DNA of 64,000 nt, from contig NZ_JACBNX010000027.1 of the NCBI RefSeq assembly GCF_013403875.1, forward strand, positions 57,770 to 121,769, given 5' to 3'. Source of the stretch: Burkholderia guangdongensis. GTDB taxonomy: Bacteria; Pseudomonadota; Gammaproteobacteria; Burkholderiales; Burkholderiaceae. Each line of letters opens with the position of its first letter. The first letter of the stretch is position 1. The notes below the pieces were generated by a model that ran no database searches, was not told the DNA's origin, and worked only from the letters and a program-made list of their open reading frames with translations. Positions 51,410 to 60,806 of this stretch are shown in pieces. The translations under genes and the position numbers were made by a program.

Positions 51410-52336
51410 ATGGACAACATTCATCAACACGACGACGCAATGGCCGAGCTCGAACGCGAGCGCCGTCTGCATGCCGATCTCATCGACACGATCGATGAAG
51501 AATTCGAGCTGGAACTCGACGACCGCCGCTTCGAATCCGGCCTCGCCGACGATCCCGACTGGCGCGCGAGCCGCCACCGCTATTTCCGCGAGTTGCTGCG
51601 CCTGCAGGGCGAGCTCGTGAAGCTGCAGGACTGGATCGTCGATACCGGGCACCGGCTCGTCGTGATCTTCGAAGGCCGCGACGCGGCCGGCAAGGGCGGT
51701 GTCATCAAGCGGATCACGCAGCGGCTGAATCCGCGCGTGTGCCGCGTCGCCGCGCTGCCCGCGCCGTCGACCCGCGAGCGCACGCAATGGTATTTCCAGC
51801 GCTACGTCGCGCATCTGCCGGCCGCCGGCGAGATCGTGCTGTTCGACCGGAGCTGGTACAACCGCGCGGGCGTCGAGCGCGTGATGGGCTTCTGCTCCGA
51901 CGACGAATACGAGGAATTCTTCCGCTCGGTGCCCGAGTTCGAGAAGATGCTCGCGCGCAGCGGCATCCAGATCCTCAAGTACTGGTTCTCGGTATCGGAC
52001 AACGAGCAGGAAGCGCGCTTCCAGGGCCGCATCGACGATCCGCTGAAGCAGTGGAAGCTGAGCCCGATGGACCTCGAAAGCCGGCGGCGCTGGGAGGCAT
52101 ATACGGCGGCGAAGGAGGAGATGCTCGAACGGACGCATATTCCCGAATCGCCGTGGTGGGTCGTCGGCGCGGACGACAAGAAAAAGGCGCGCCTGAACTG
52201 CATCCATCACCTGCTCAGCCAGATGCCGTACCACGAGGTCGAGCGCCCCGAAGTCGTGCTGCCCGCGCGCGTGCATCACGAGGACTACATCCGTCATCCG
52301 GTGCCGGAGCACATGCACGTGCCCGACACCTACTGA
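51410..52336 (+). CDS. ppk2: Polyphosphate kinase 2 (PPK2)
   Basis: A 308-residue one-domain PPK2. Walker A is EGRDAAGKGG (about 88-97), Walker B/lid is FDRSWYNRAGVERVMGF, and a QWKLSPMD segment is typical. PPK2 enzymes use polyphosphate to phosphorylate nucleoside mono- or diphosphates. The next gene is a phosphate transporter, so this locus links phosphate entry to polyphosphate use. ATG 51410 has only a weak Shine-Dalgarno (AGG). Confidence 0.93.
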   Translation: MDNIHQHDDAMAELERERRLHADLIDTIDEEFELELDDRRFESGLADDPDWRASRHRYFRELLRLQGELVKLQDWIVDTGHRLVVIFEGRDAAGKGGVIKRITQRLNPRVCRVAALPAPSTRERTQWYFQRYVAHLPAAGEIVLFDRSWYNRAGVERVMGFCSDDEYEEFFRSVPEFEKMLARSGIQILKYWFSVSDNEQEARFQGRIDDPLKQWKLSPMDLESRRRWEAYTAAKEEMLERTHIPESPWWVVGADDKKKARLNCIHHLLSQMPYHEVERPEVVLPARVHHEDYIRHPVPEHMHVPDTY

Positions 52337-52376
52337 CCCGCGGCCGAAGATGACGAATTAATGGACGGTAATTTGC

Positions 52377-52394
52377 GTGTCACATTGATGACAC
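52377..52394. promoter_or_regulatory. Palindrome upstream of the phosphate transporter gene
   Basis: GTGTCA (52377-52382) and TGACAC (52389-52394) are perfect arms around CATTGA, about 60 bp before the PiT start. The half-site GTCA resembles part of a Pho box (CTGTCAT), but the direct-repeat arrangement of Pho boxes is missing. The binding protein is unknown. Confidence 0.35.
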
Positions 52395-52452
52395 TGCCGC
52401 CCGTTAGGCTCCGTCCCTAAGCCACACGAGACCACACCCCAGGAGCATCGAC

Positions 52453-54039
52453 ATGCCGAACCTCACGGCAACGAGCGCGAGCGGCGCAGCCAGCCGCACG
52501 CGCACCATCAGCTTCGCGCTGTTTCTTCTGATCATTGCGTGCGGGATCGTCTACATCGCGGTTCATCTGTCCGCCGACCTCCGCCCGATCAACGAAAGCT
52601 CCGTCCTGCCGTTCGTGCTGCTCTGTGTCGCGCTGCTGATCGCACTCGGCTTCGAATTCGTGAACGGCTTCCACGACACCGCGAACGCGGTCGCGACCGT
52701 CATCTACACGCACTCGCTCGATCCGCATCTCGCGGTCGTCTGGTCCGGGTTGTGGAATCTGCTCGGCGTGCTCGTGTCGAGCGGCGCCGTCGCGTTCGGC
52801 ATCCTGCAGCTTCTGCCCGTCGAGCTGATCCTGCAGGTCGGCAGCGGCGCCGGCTTCGCGATGGTCTTCGCGCTGCTGATCGCGGCCGTCGTCTGGAACC
52901 TCGCGACCTGGTATCTCGGGCTGCCGTCGTCGAGCTCGCACACGCTCGTCGGCTCGATCATCGGCGTCGGCGTGATGAACCAGTTCGTCAGCGGCGCGGC
53001 CGCGACGAGCGGCGTCGACTGGAACCAGGCGCTCGGCGTCGGCAAGGCGCTGCTGTTCTCGCCGATCGTCGGCTTCCTGCTGTCCGCGCTGCTGCTCGTC
53101 GTGCTGAAGGCGGTCGTGCGCGTGCCGGCGCTCTATAAGGAGCCGAAGGGCAACAAGCCGCCGCCGTTCTGGATTCGCGCGCTGCTGATCCTGACCTGCA
53201 CCGGCGTGTCGTTCGCGCACGGCTCGAACGACGGCCAGAAAGGGATGGGCCTCATCATGCTGATCCTGATCGGCGTGATGCCGACCGCCTACGCGCTGAA
53301 CAAGGCGGTCACGCCCGACCAGACCGGCACGTTCGTCGCGGTCGCGCGCCATGCGTCGGTCACGCTCGCGAAGTACGGCGATCCGGCCGTGCAGTCCGCC
53401 GACCCGCGCGGCGACGTCGAAGCGTACGTCCGCACGCACACGATGACGCCCGCGACGGTGCCCGCGCTGCAGAAGCTCAGCGACACGATCGCCGATCAGG
53501 TCGCGCAAGCCGGCTCGATCTCGGCGGTGCCGCAGAACAACGTCGACAACGTGCGCAACAACATGTACGTCGCGTCCGAAGCGATCCGCCTGATGGAAAA
53601 AGCGAAGGCGCCGGCGTTCTCCGCCGAGGACGAAAGCGCGCTCGACGCGCTGCGCAAGCAGATGGATCACGCGACGAAGTTCATCCCGACCTGGGTGAAG
53701 GTCGCGGTCGCGATCGCGCTCGGTCTCGGCACGATGGTCGGCTGGAAGCGGATCGTCGTGACGGTCGGCGAGAAGATCGGCAAGGATCATCTGACCTACG
53801 GCCAGGGTGCGTCGGCCGAGGCGGTCGCGATGCTGACGATCGGGATGGCGGACATGTACGGGCTGCCGGTGTCGACGACCCACGTGCTCACGTCCGGCGT
53901 CGCCGGCACGATGACGGCCAACGGCTCGGGCCTGCGCTGGGACACCGTGCGCAATCTGGTGCTCGCGTGGGTGCTGACGCTGCCCGCGTCGATCGCGCTG
54001 TCCGCGGGCCTGTACTGGCTGCTGCACATGATCTTCTGA
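52453..54039 (+). CDS. pit: Inorganic phosphate transporter (PiT family)
   Basis: A 528-residue membrane protein with about ten helices. PiT signatures are GFEFVNGFHDTANAVAT near the N-terminus and SFAHGSNDGQKGMG plus MYGLPVSTTHVLTSGV in the second repeat. A soluble insert of about 110 residues (roughly 290-410) separates the halves. It imports metal-phosphate by proton symport. It follows ppk2 on the same strand; the downstream ABC genes begin 46 nt later. Confidence 0.93.
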   Translation: MPNLTATSASGAASRTRTISFALFLLIIACGIVYIAVHLSADLRPINESSVLPFVLLCVALLIALGFEFVNGFHDTANAVATVIYTHSLDPHLAVVWSGLWNLLGVLVSSGAVAFGILQLLPVELILQVGSGAGFAMVFALLIAAVVWNLATWYLGLPSSSSHTLVGSIIGVGVMNQFVSGAAATSGVDWNQALGVGKALLFSPIVGFLLSALLLVVLKAVVRVPALYKEPKGNKPPPFWIRALLILTCTGVSFAHGSNDGQKGMGLIMLILIGVMPTAYALNKAVTPDQTGTFVAVARHASVTLAKYGDPAVQSADPRGDVEAYVRTHTMTPATVPALQKLSDTIADQVAQAGSISAVPQNNVDNVRNNMYVASEAIRLMEKAKAPAFSAEDESALDALRKQMDHATKFIPTWVKVAVAIALGLGTMVGWKRIVVTVGEKIGKDHLTYGQGASAEAVAMLTIGMADMYGLPVSTTHVLTSGVAGTMTANGSGLRWDTVRNLVLAWVLTLPASIALSAGLYWLLHMIF

Positions 54040-54085
54040 ACGCGCCGCGCCGCCTCCCCTTTCCTATCGCCAGAGAACGTTCCCG

Positions 54086-55840
54086 ATGGATATCAGTTTC
54101 TTCAATCCGAATCGCACCGCGAACGCATCGGCTTGGCGCGTGCTGCCGAACCGCTGGGATTTCGTGTCGTTCCCGCTGATCATCTGCCTGATCGCGATGG
54201 CGGCGATCGGCTTTCATCAGACGCTCGCGCCGATGTCGACGCTGAAGACCGAGGCGATCTCGCTCGCGCCGTCGATGCTGCCCGAGTACGCGTTGCGCAC
54301 GACGCTGCGGATGCTCGCCGCGATGGTCGCGTCGCTCGCGTTCACGCTGGTCTACGGCACGCTCGCCGCGAAGAGCCGCCGCGCGGGGATGGTGCTGGTC
54401 CCGATCCTCGACATCCTGCAGTCGGTGCCGGTGCTCGGCTACATCTCGTTCACCGTCACGTTCTTCCTGTCGCTGTTTCCGGGGCGCGTGCTCGGCGCGG
54501 AGCTCGCCGCGATCTTCGCGATCTGGACGAGCCAGGCATGGAACATGACGTTCAGCTTCTATCAGTCGCTGCGCACGGTGCCGCGCGATCTCGACGAGGT
54601 GTCGCGCGGCTTTCACCTGACCGCGTGGCAGCGCTTCTGGAAGCTCGAAGTGCCGTTCTCGATGCCGGGCCTGATCTGGAACATGATGATGTCGATGTCC
54701 GGCGGCTGGTTCTTCGTCGTCGCGTCGGAGGCGATCACGGTCGGCAACAACACGATCACGCTGCCCGGCATCGGCGCGTACCTGTCGCAGGCGATTTCCG
54801 ACAAGAACATCGGCGCGATCGGCTGGGTGATCCTCGCGATGACGGTCGTGATTCTCGCGTACGACCAGCTGCTGTTCCGCCCGCTCGTCGCATGGGCCGA
54901 CAAGTTCCGGATGGAGAACACGAGCTCGGGCGACGCGCCCGAATCGTGGCTGCTCGACATGCTGCGCCGCACGCGGCTGATCCATCAGCTGCTCGTGCCG
55001 GCCGGCTGGCTGCTCGCGCAGGCCGCGCGCGTGCCGATGCGCGTGCCGGCGATCAAGCTGCCGGCCGGTCGCGGCACGACGAGCCGCAAGTCGACGCGCG
55101 TCGGCGACATCGTCTGGGGAATTCTCGTGATCCTGCTGACCGCGTACGTCGTGTGGCGCGTCGTCAGCTACGTGTCGACCGGCGTGACGCTCGACGAAGT
55201 CGGCCACGTGCTCGTGCTCGGCCTGATCACGCTGCTGCGCGTGATGCTGCTGATCGCGATCGCATCCGTGATCTGGGTGCCGCTCGGCGTGCTGATCGGC
55301 CTGCGCCCCGCGCTCGCCGAGAAGATCCAGCCGCTCGCGCAGTTCCTCGCCGCGTTCCCGGCGAACCTGCTGTTCCCGGTGTTCGTGATCGTGATCGTCA
55401 AGTTCCACCTGAACCCGGACATCTGGCTGTCGCCGCTGATCGTGCTCGGCACGCAGTGGTACATCCTGTTCAACGTGATCGCCGGCGCGACGTCGTATCC
55501 GAACGATTACAAGGAAGCCGCGAAGAACTTCCGCATCCGCGGCTGGCAATGGTGGAAGCAGGCGATGCTGCCGGGCATCTTCCCGTACTACGTGACGGGC
55601 GCGATCACCGCGTCGGGCGGCGCATGGAACGCGAGCATCGTGTCCGAGTTCGTGCAGTGGGGCGACACGAAGGTCGTCGCGCACGGCCTCGGCGCGTATA
55701 TCGCGCAGACGACCGCCGCCGGCGACTTCCCGAAAATCATCCTGGGCATCGCGGTGATGTCCCTGTTCGTCACGTTGTTCAACCGCCTGCTGTGGCGTCC
55801 GCTGTACGCCTATGCGGAATCCAAGCTCCGGCTCGATTGA
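54086..55840 (+). CDS. ABC transporter permease, two permease domains fused (NitT/TauT type)
   Basis: A 584-residue protein made of two binding-protein-dependent permease modules. Each half has the EAA loop: EVSRGFHLTAWQRFWKLEVP in the first and EAAKNFRIRGWQWWKQAMLP in the second. About twelve helices are predicted. The next gene is its ATPase. NitT/TauT relatives import nitrate, sulphonates or cyanate; no binding protein gene is present, so the substrate is open. It could be a single-chain permease that uses a binding protein from another locus. Confidence 0.92.
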   Translation: MDISFFNPNRTANASAWRVLPNRWDFVSFPLIICLIAMAAIGFHQTLAPMSTLKTEAISLAPSMLPEYALRTTLRMLAAMVASLAFTLVYGTLAAKSRRAGMVLVPILDILQSVPVLGYISFTVTFFLSLFPGRVLGAELAAIFAIWTSQAWNMTFSFYQSLRTVPRDLDEVSRGFHLTAWQRFWKLEVPFSMPGLIWNMMMSMSGGWFFVVASEAITVGNNTITLPGIGAYLSQAISDKNIGAIGWVILAMTVVILAYDQLLFRPLVAWADKFRMENTSSGDAPESWLLDMLRRTRLIHQLLVPAGWLLAQAARVPMRVPAIKLPAGRGTTSRKSTRVGDIVWGILVILLTAYVVWRVVSYVSTGVTLDEVGHVLVLGLITLLRVMLLIAIASVIWVPLGVLIGLRPALAEKIQPLAQFLAAFPANLLFPVFVIVIVKFHLNPDIWLSPLIVLGTQWYILFNVIAGATSYPNDYKEAAKNFRIRGWQWWKQAMLPGIFPYYVTGAITASGGAWNASIVSEFVQWGDTKVVAHGLGAYIAQTTAAGDFPKIILGIAVMSLFVTLFNRLLWRPLYAYAESKLRLD

Positions 55841-55851
55841 GAGTAAACGCG

Positions 55852-57192
55852 ATGCAAAATTCGAATACGTTGGCGAAGACCGCCGCTCCCGTTCAGGCGC
55901 CGCCGCGCCTGGGTGAAGAAATCCTGCGTGTCGATCACGTGTGCCGCGGCTTCAACAAAAGCCAGGGCGAGCTGCTCGTGCTCGACGATGCGAACCTGTC
56001 GCTGCGCGAAGGCGAGATCGTCGGCCTGCTCGGCCGCTCGGGCTCCGGCAAATCGACGCTGTTGCGGATCATCGCCGGGCTGATCGAGCCGACCAGCGGC
56101 GACGTCGCGTATCGCGGCCAGCCGCTCGACGGCCCGGCCGAAGGCGTCGCGATGGTGTTCCAGACGTTCGCGCTGTTTCCGTGGCTCACGGTGCTGCAGA
56201 ACGTGGAAGCCGGCCTCGAGGCGCTCGGCGTCGGCGCGAACGAGCGCCGCCAGCGCGCGCTCGCGGCGATCGACCTGATCGGCCTCGACGGTTTCGAGAA
56301 CGCGTATCCGCGCGAGCTGTCGGGCGGGATGCGGCAGCGCGTCGGCTTCGCGCGCGCGCTCGTCGTCGATCCGACGATCCTGCTGATGGACGAACCGTTC
56401 TCCGCGCTCGACGTGCTGACCGCCGAGACGCTGCGCACCGACCTGCTCGATCTGTGGACGCAGGGCCGGATGCCGATCAAGTCGGTGCTGATCGTCACGC
56501 ACAACATCGAGGAAGCGGTGTTCATGTGCGACCGGATTCTGGTGCTGTCGTCGAACCCGGGCCGCGTGATCGCCGAGATCAAGGTACCGTTCAAGCATCC
56601 GCGCAATCGTCTCGATCCGTCGTTCCGCAAGCTCGTCGACGACATCTACGCGAAGATGACCGCGCGCCAGACCGGCGAGGCGACGAAGAAGGGGCTCGAC
56701 CTCGGCAGCTGGCTGCCGCGCGTGTCGACCAACCTGATGGCCGGCTTGATCGAGACGCTCGCGGCGGCGCCTTATCACGGCCGCGCGGACATGCCGGAAA
56801 TCGCGCGCTCGCTGCATCTGGAAGTCGACGATCTGTTCCCGATCGCCGAAATGCTGCAGCACCTCGGCTTCGCGGACGTGCGCGAAGGCGACGTGTTCCT
56901 GACGCCGCCCGCGCGCGTGTTCGCCGAGTTCGGCACGCAGGAGCGCAAGATGATGTTCGCCGACCACCTGCTGCAGCACGTGCCGCTCGCCGCGCGGATC
57001 AAGAAGGTGCTGAACGAGCGGCCGGGCCATCGCGCGCCGCGCGTGCGCTTCGAGCAGGAGCTCGAGGATTCCCTGTCCGACGGCGCGGCCGAGGAGACGC
57101 TCGACGCGGTGATCGACTGGGGCCGCTACGGCGAAGTGTTCTCATACAACGACAAGACCGAGATCTTCAGTCTCGCCGACGTCGAGGCCTGA
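55852..57192 (+). CDS. ABC transporter ATP-binding protein with AAA-associated C-terminal domain
   Basis: A 446-residue ATPase. Walker A is GRSGSGKS (61-68), the signature is ELSGGMRQRV and Walker B is LLMDEPFSALD. After about residue 290 a domain of the nitrate/sulphonate-ATPase-associated type follows (PYHGRADMPEIARSLHLE; winged-helix-like), probably regulatory. It starts 11 nt after the permease stop and ends shortly before a strong terminator. Confidence 0.93.
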   Translation: MQNSNTLAKTAAPVQAPPRLGEEILRVDHVCRGFNKSQGELLVLDDANLSLREGEIVGLLGRSGSGKSTLLRIIAGLIEPTSGDVAYRGQPLDGPAEGVAMVFQTFALFPWLTVLQNVEAGLEALGVGANERRQRALAAIDLIGLDGFENAYPRELSGGMRQRVGFARALVVDPTILLMDEPFSALDVLTAETLRTDLLDLWTQGRMPIKSVLIVTHNIEEAVFMCDRILVLSSNPGRVIAEIKVPFKHPRNRLDPSFRKLVDDIYAKMTARQTGEATKKGLDLGSWLPRVSTNLMAGLIETLAAAPYHGRADMPEIARSLHLEVDDLFPIAEMLQHLGFADVREGDVFLTPPARVFAEFGTQERKMMFADHLLQHVPLAARIKKVLNERPGHRAPRVRFEQELEDSLSDGAAEETLDAVIDWGRYGEVFSYNDKTEIFSLADVEA

Positions 57193-57219
57193 GCACCCCG
57201 CTCGATCGGCCAGACGCAT

Positions 57220-57269
57220 GCGCGTGAACCTCGCCGCAAACCGCGGCGAGGTTCACGCGCTTTTCTTTT
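57220..57269 (+). terminator. Strong intrinsic terminator of the ABC operon
   Basis: GCGCGTGAACCTCGCCGC (57220-57237) and GCGGCGAGGTTCACGCGC (57243-57260) form a perfect 18-bp stem with a 5-nt loop, followed by TTTTCTTTT. It ends the PiT/ABC transcription unit and insulates cassette B. Confidence 0.95.
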
Positions 57270-57389
57270 GTGCGCCGCGAGTCCGCATTTCCACTTGGCG
57301 TTTCCACCTAAGCCATTCGGCGCAGACACTGGCCAATCCCGTGTGCTAGATTCATCGGACCTAAAGCTCCAAACCCCAAAAGAAAAAAC

Positions 57390-58613
57390 ATGACCTCCCG
57401 TCTCTGGTTCCGCGCGCTGTTGATCGCGCTGGTGGGCTCGCTCGCCACGCTCTTCGTTGCTGCCTGCAACTCGTCGTCGACGCAGACGACCGGGCAGCAG
57501 CAGATCCATCACGTGTTCGTGATCACACTCGAAAACGAGAACTACGCGACGACGTTCGGCGCAAGCACGAAGGCACCGTATCTCGCGCAGACGCTCGCGT
57601 CGCAGGGCGCGCTGGTCCAGAACTACTACGGCACCGGCCACGTGAGCCTCGACAACTACATCTCGATGATCAGCGGCCAGTCGCCGACGTCGGACACGGA
57701 CAACGACTGCCCGACCTATCAGGACATGACGCTGAACGGCACGACGCCGGACGGTCAGGCGATCGGCACCGGCTGCGTGTATCCGGCGTCGGTGAAGACG
57801 CTGCCCGATCAGTTGAAGGCGGCCGGTTTGACGTGGAAGGGCTACGAAGAGGACATGGGCAACGACCCGAGCCGCGAGGCGGCGACCTGCGGGCACCCGA
57901 CGCTGAACTCGACCGACCTCACGCAGATTGCCGAGGCGCCAAGCGCCGCGGTGCCGCAGGGCGACCAGTACGCGACGCGCCACGATCCGTTCATGTATTT
58001 CCACTCGATCATCGACTCGCCGGACTGCGGGCAGAACGTCGTCAACCTGAACCGTCTGCAGACCGATCTGCAATCGGTCGCGACGACCGCGAACTTCAAC
58101 CTGATCACGCCGAACCTGTGCAATGACGGTCACGACGCGCCGTGCGCGAACGGCCAGCCCGGCGGCCTGACGAGCGCCAACGCGTTCCTGCAGAAGTGGG
58201 TGCCGATTATCACGTCGTCGCCGGCGTTCCAGCAGGACGGCCTGTTGATCATCAACTTCGACGAGAGCAGCTACGCGTCCGTGACGGCGGGGGCCGGCGG
58301 CACGACGCTCGCGTTCACCGGCACGTCCTGCTGCAGCCAGCAGCCGGGGCCGAACCTCGCGCCGTTCCCGCAGAGCTCGTCGCTCCCGTACAAGGGCACG
58401 ACGATCACCGTGACGAAGCAGAGCTTCGGCGGCGACCGGACCGGCGCGGTGATGATCTCGAAGTTCATCAAGCCGGGCACGGTGTCGACGGTGCCGTACA
58501 ACCACTACGCGATGCTGAAGAGCGTCGAGGACATCTTCGGCCTCGGCCATCTCGGCTATGCGGGACAGGCCGGGTTGCAGGGCTTTGGTACGGACATCTT
58601 CACGAGTCTTTGA
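57390..58613 (+). CDS. Phosphoesterase-family lipoprotein, cassette B
   Basis: A 407-residue exported protein, shorter than the cassette A paralogue. The signal peptide ends in a lipobox (VAAC). Domain marks are HHVFVITLENENYATTFG, a SLDNYISMISGQSP active-loop segment and LLIINFDESSYASV. It is PF04185-like, closer to acid phosphatases than to full-length phospholipase C. The gap to the peroxidase gene is 14 nt. A purine-rich leader (AAAAGAAAAAAC) precedes ATG 57390. Confidence 0.85.
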   Translation: MTSRLWFRALLIALVGSLATLFVAACNSSSTQTTGQQQIHHVFVITLENENYATTFGASTKAPYLAQTLASQGALVQNYYGTGHVSLDNYISMISGQSPTSDTDNDCPTYQDMTLNGTTPDGQAIGTGCVYPASVKTLPDQLKAAGLTWKGYEEDMGNDPSREAATCGHPTLNSTDLTQIAEAPSAAVPQGDQYATRHDPFMYFHSIIDSPDCGQNVVNLNRLQTDLQSVATTANFNLITPNLCNDGHDAPCANGQPGGLTSANAFLQKWVPIITSSPAFQQDGLLIINFDESSYASVTAGAGGTTLAFTGTSCCSQQPGPNLAPFPQSSSLPYKGTTITVTKQSFGGDRTGAVMISKFIKPGTVSTVPYNHYAMLKSVEDIFGLGHLGYAGQAGLQGFGTDIFTSL

Positions 58614-58627
58614 TTCCGCGCCATCGA

Positions 58628-59938
58628 ATGACTGTTCTCTCGTTGCGGCGAGCGGCGGCCGGAGCCGCGCTCGCTGGTATTGCTGGTATGGCTGGTATTG
58701 CCGCGCTGGGTTTTTCCGCGGCCGCGGCCTATTCGCAGACGGCTGCGTCGAACGCCGTGCCTTCGAACGCCGCGCCTTCGAACGCCGACCTCGCCGCGCT
58801 CGGCAAGCTGATGTTCTTCGATCCGTCGCTGTCCGCGTCGGGCCGGATGTCGTGCGCGACATGCCATAGTCCCGCGCACGCGTACGGTCCGCCGAATGGG
58901 CTCGCGGCCCAGCTTGGCGGCCCCGATCTGAAGCATCAGGGCACGCGCGCGGTGCCGAGCCTGCGCTACGTGCTGAACCGCACGCCGGTCTGGACGCACG
59001 TGAAGGCCGCGACCTTCGCGGAGCGCGTGACCGATACCGACAACGCGCCGATCGGCGGCTTCACGTGGGACGGCCGCTTCGATCGGCTGCGGGATCAGGC
59101 GACGTTCCCGCTGCTGAATCCCGACGAGATGGCGAACCGGAACGCCGCCGACGTCGTCGCGAAGCTGAAGCGCGCGCCGTATGCGGCGCGCTTCACCGCG
59201 CTGTTCGGTGAGCATGCGCTCGATGACCCGACGCGCGCGCTTGCGCAGGCGGGCACCGCGATCGAGCGTTTCGAGCTCGACGATCCGACCTTCCATCCGT
59301 ACACGAGCAAGTTCGACGCGTACCTCGACGGCAAGGCGACGCTGACCGCGCAGGAATTGCGCGGGATGAAGCTGTTCGACGATCCGCAGCGCGGCAACTG
59401 CGCGTCGTGCCACATCGACCAGCGCGGCGTGAATGGCACGCATCCGCTCTTTACCGATTTCACGTTCGAGGCGCTCGGCGTGCCGCGCAATCGCGAGCTG
59501 CACGCGAATGCCGATCCGCGCTTTTATGACATGGGGCTGTGCGGGCCGATGCGCCACGATCAGTCGGGCGATTCGGAGAATTGCGGGCTGTTCAAGACGC
59601 CGTCGCTGCGCAACGTCGCGACGCGGCGCGTGTTCTTCCACAATGGCCGCTTTCATACGCTGAAAGAGGCGCTGCGGTTCTACGTGCAGCGCGACACCGA
59701 TCCGGAGAAGTGGTATCCGACCGACGCGCACGGGCGGGTCGCCAAGTTCGACGATCTGCCGACCGCGCTGCGCGGCAACGTCGATACGATCGACGAGCCG
59801 CTGACGCGCAAGCGCGGCGAGCAGCCGGCGTGGAATGAGCGTGAGATTGATGACGTCGCTGCGTTTCTTGCGACGCTGTCGGATGGGGATGTCGCGTCGC
59901 GGTCGGTCAATGCGACGAAAGCTCGGAACGCGCAGTAG
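58628..59938 (+). CDS. Diheme cytochrome c peroxidase/MauG-like enzyme, cassette B
   Basis: A 436-residue periplasmic enzyme with haem motifs CATCH and CASCH. It is clearly paralogous to the enzyme at 42605: FDPSLSASGRMSC, AYGPPNGLAAQLGG and RVFFHNGRFHTL have near-identical counterparts there. A signal peptide (about 1-35) leads, followed by a short SNAAPSNA repeat. It forms one unit with the phosphoesterase gene. BthA-type diheme enzymes are known from Burkholderia; whether this is the orthologue cannot be decided here. Confidence 0.88.
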   Translation: MTVLSLRRAAAGAALAGIAGMAGIAALGFSAAAAYSQTAASNAVPSNAAPSNADLAALGKLMFFDPSLSASGRMSCATCHSPAHAYGPPNGLAAQLGGPDLKHQGTRAVPSLRYVLNRTPVWTHVKAATFAERVTDTDNAPIGGFTWDGRFDRLRDQATFPLLNPDEMANRNAADVVAKLKRAPYAARFTALFGEHALDDPTRALAQAGTAIERFELDDPTFHPYTSKFDAYLDGKATLTAQELRGMKLFDDPQRGNCASCHIDQRGVNGTHPLFTDFTFEALGVPRNRELHANADPRFYDMGLCGPMRHDQSGDSENCGLFKTPSLRNVATRRVFFHNGRFHTLKEALRFYVQRDTDPEKWYPTDAHGRVAKFDDLPTALRGNVDTIDEPLTRKRGEQPAWNEREIDDVAAFLATLSDGDVASRSVNATKARNAQ

Positions 59939-60128
59939 CGGTCAACGCGATTGACTCGCTTCGCGATCCGTGCCTCATAAAAAAACATCAAAAATTGTTA
60001 ATGTGGAAATCCTTTGATTTCCCTCAATTGCCAATTGTGCAGAAGTGAGGCAGTGTGACGAGGGCGACATTCTATTCGAGCGCCTTTTCTGAATAATGCC
60101 GTTAGCACTCAAAGAGGTATCAATTGGC

Positions 60129-60362
60129 ATGGGAATTCCTGTGTATATGTGGCTCAAGGACGATGGCGGAGCAGACATCAAAGGCTCCGTTACGGTGCAG
60201 GGGCGCGAGGGGAGTATTGAGGTAATCGGATTTGGTCACGGCGTGAATCTACCAGTCGATTACAAGACCGGAGACGTTACCGGCGCGCGGAAATTTCCGG
60301 CTCCATCCTGCTGGCGGTCGAGGTGCCTCACTCGGCTGCATCACATTGCCAATTTATTCTGA
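60129..60362 (+). pseudogene. Truncated hcp (type VI secretion tube protein) with foreign 3' end
   Basis: The first 54 codons from ATG 60129 match Hcp proteins closely: MGIPVYMWLKDDGGADIKGS, then VQGREGSIEVIGFGHGV and YKTGDVTGAR. After KF at about 60296 the Hcp sequence (normally about 160 residues) stops and an unrelated tail runs to a stop. In the next frame, 60290-60376 reads EISGSILLAVEVPHSA and on to a TAA, plausibly the end of another protein. A deletion joining hcp to a downstream effector-like gene, out of frame, is likely. GC is lower than nearby. Confidence 0.65.
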
Positions 60363-60457
60363 TTTCCAACGCATAAGGCGCGCCCTTCTGCACACCACCA
60401 CCATTCCGGCGCGAAGTTCCGGCCTGAACGCTTACGGCTGGATCGAGGTAATTGCAA

Positions 60458-60736
60458 ATGGCAACGCTTGCCCGTAGCCCGATCAAGGTTCTTATGTTTG
60501 CCGGTCTGTTCTTTCTGTCAATCAGGTATGTTTACGCACCTCTGCTGTTTTTCCCACCGTGGAACCAACATTACTCATTCGCGATCTCTGTGTTTTTTGG
60601 ATTTCACGATATTGAGCTTTTCGATGCGATCTTTGGCTTGATCGTGAGTTTGGCAATGGCCATCATTGAATATGCATCGATCACAAGACTCTGGGCGTAC
60701 ATCTGCGCGAAACGTAAAGACGCAGCCGCGCGGTAA
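60458..60736 (+). CDS. Small membrane protein next to the broken hcp (possible orphan immunity protein)
   Basis: A 92-residue protein with two predicted transmembrane helices (about 10-32 and 45-68) and a basic tail (AKRKDAAAR). GAGGT stands 8 nt before ATG 60458. Codon use and GC are lower than in flanking genes, as in the hcp fragment. Small membrane proteins beside hcp or effector genes are often immunity proteins; that role here is a guess from position. Confidence 0.55.
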   Translation: MATLARSPIKVLMFAGLFFLSIRYVYAPLLFFPPWNQHYSFAISVFFGFHDIELFDAIFGLIVSLAMAIIEYASITRLWAYICAKRKDAAAR

Positions 60737-60806
60737 GAATCACGCCACCTGATCCGGGGCGCAATGCCACTCAGCCAATCCATCCGAATCGGAAATGAAA
60801 ATTAAC

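Noticed and set aside
52377..52394. Pho box upstream of the phosphate transporter
   Set aside because: Only half-site similarity; the two direct 7-bp repeats of a true Pho box are absent, so it is kept as an unassigned palindrome.
60001..60060. AT-rich stretch considered as an attachment site or origin
   Set aside because: No duplicated core, no tRNA and no iterons; it only reflects the lower-GC hcp region.
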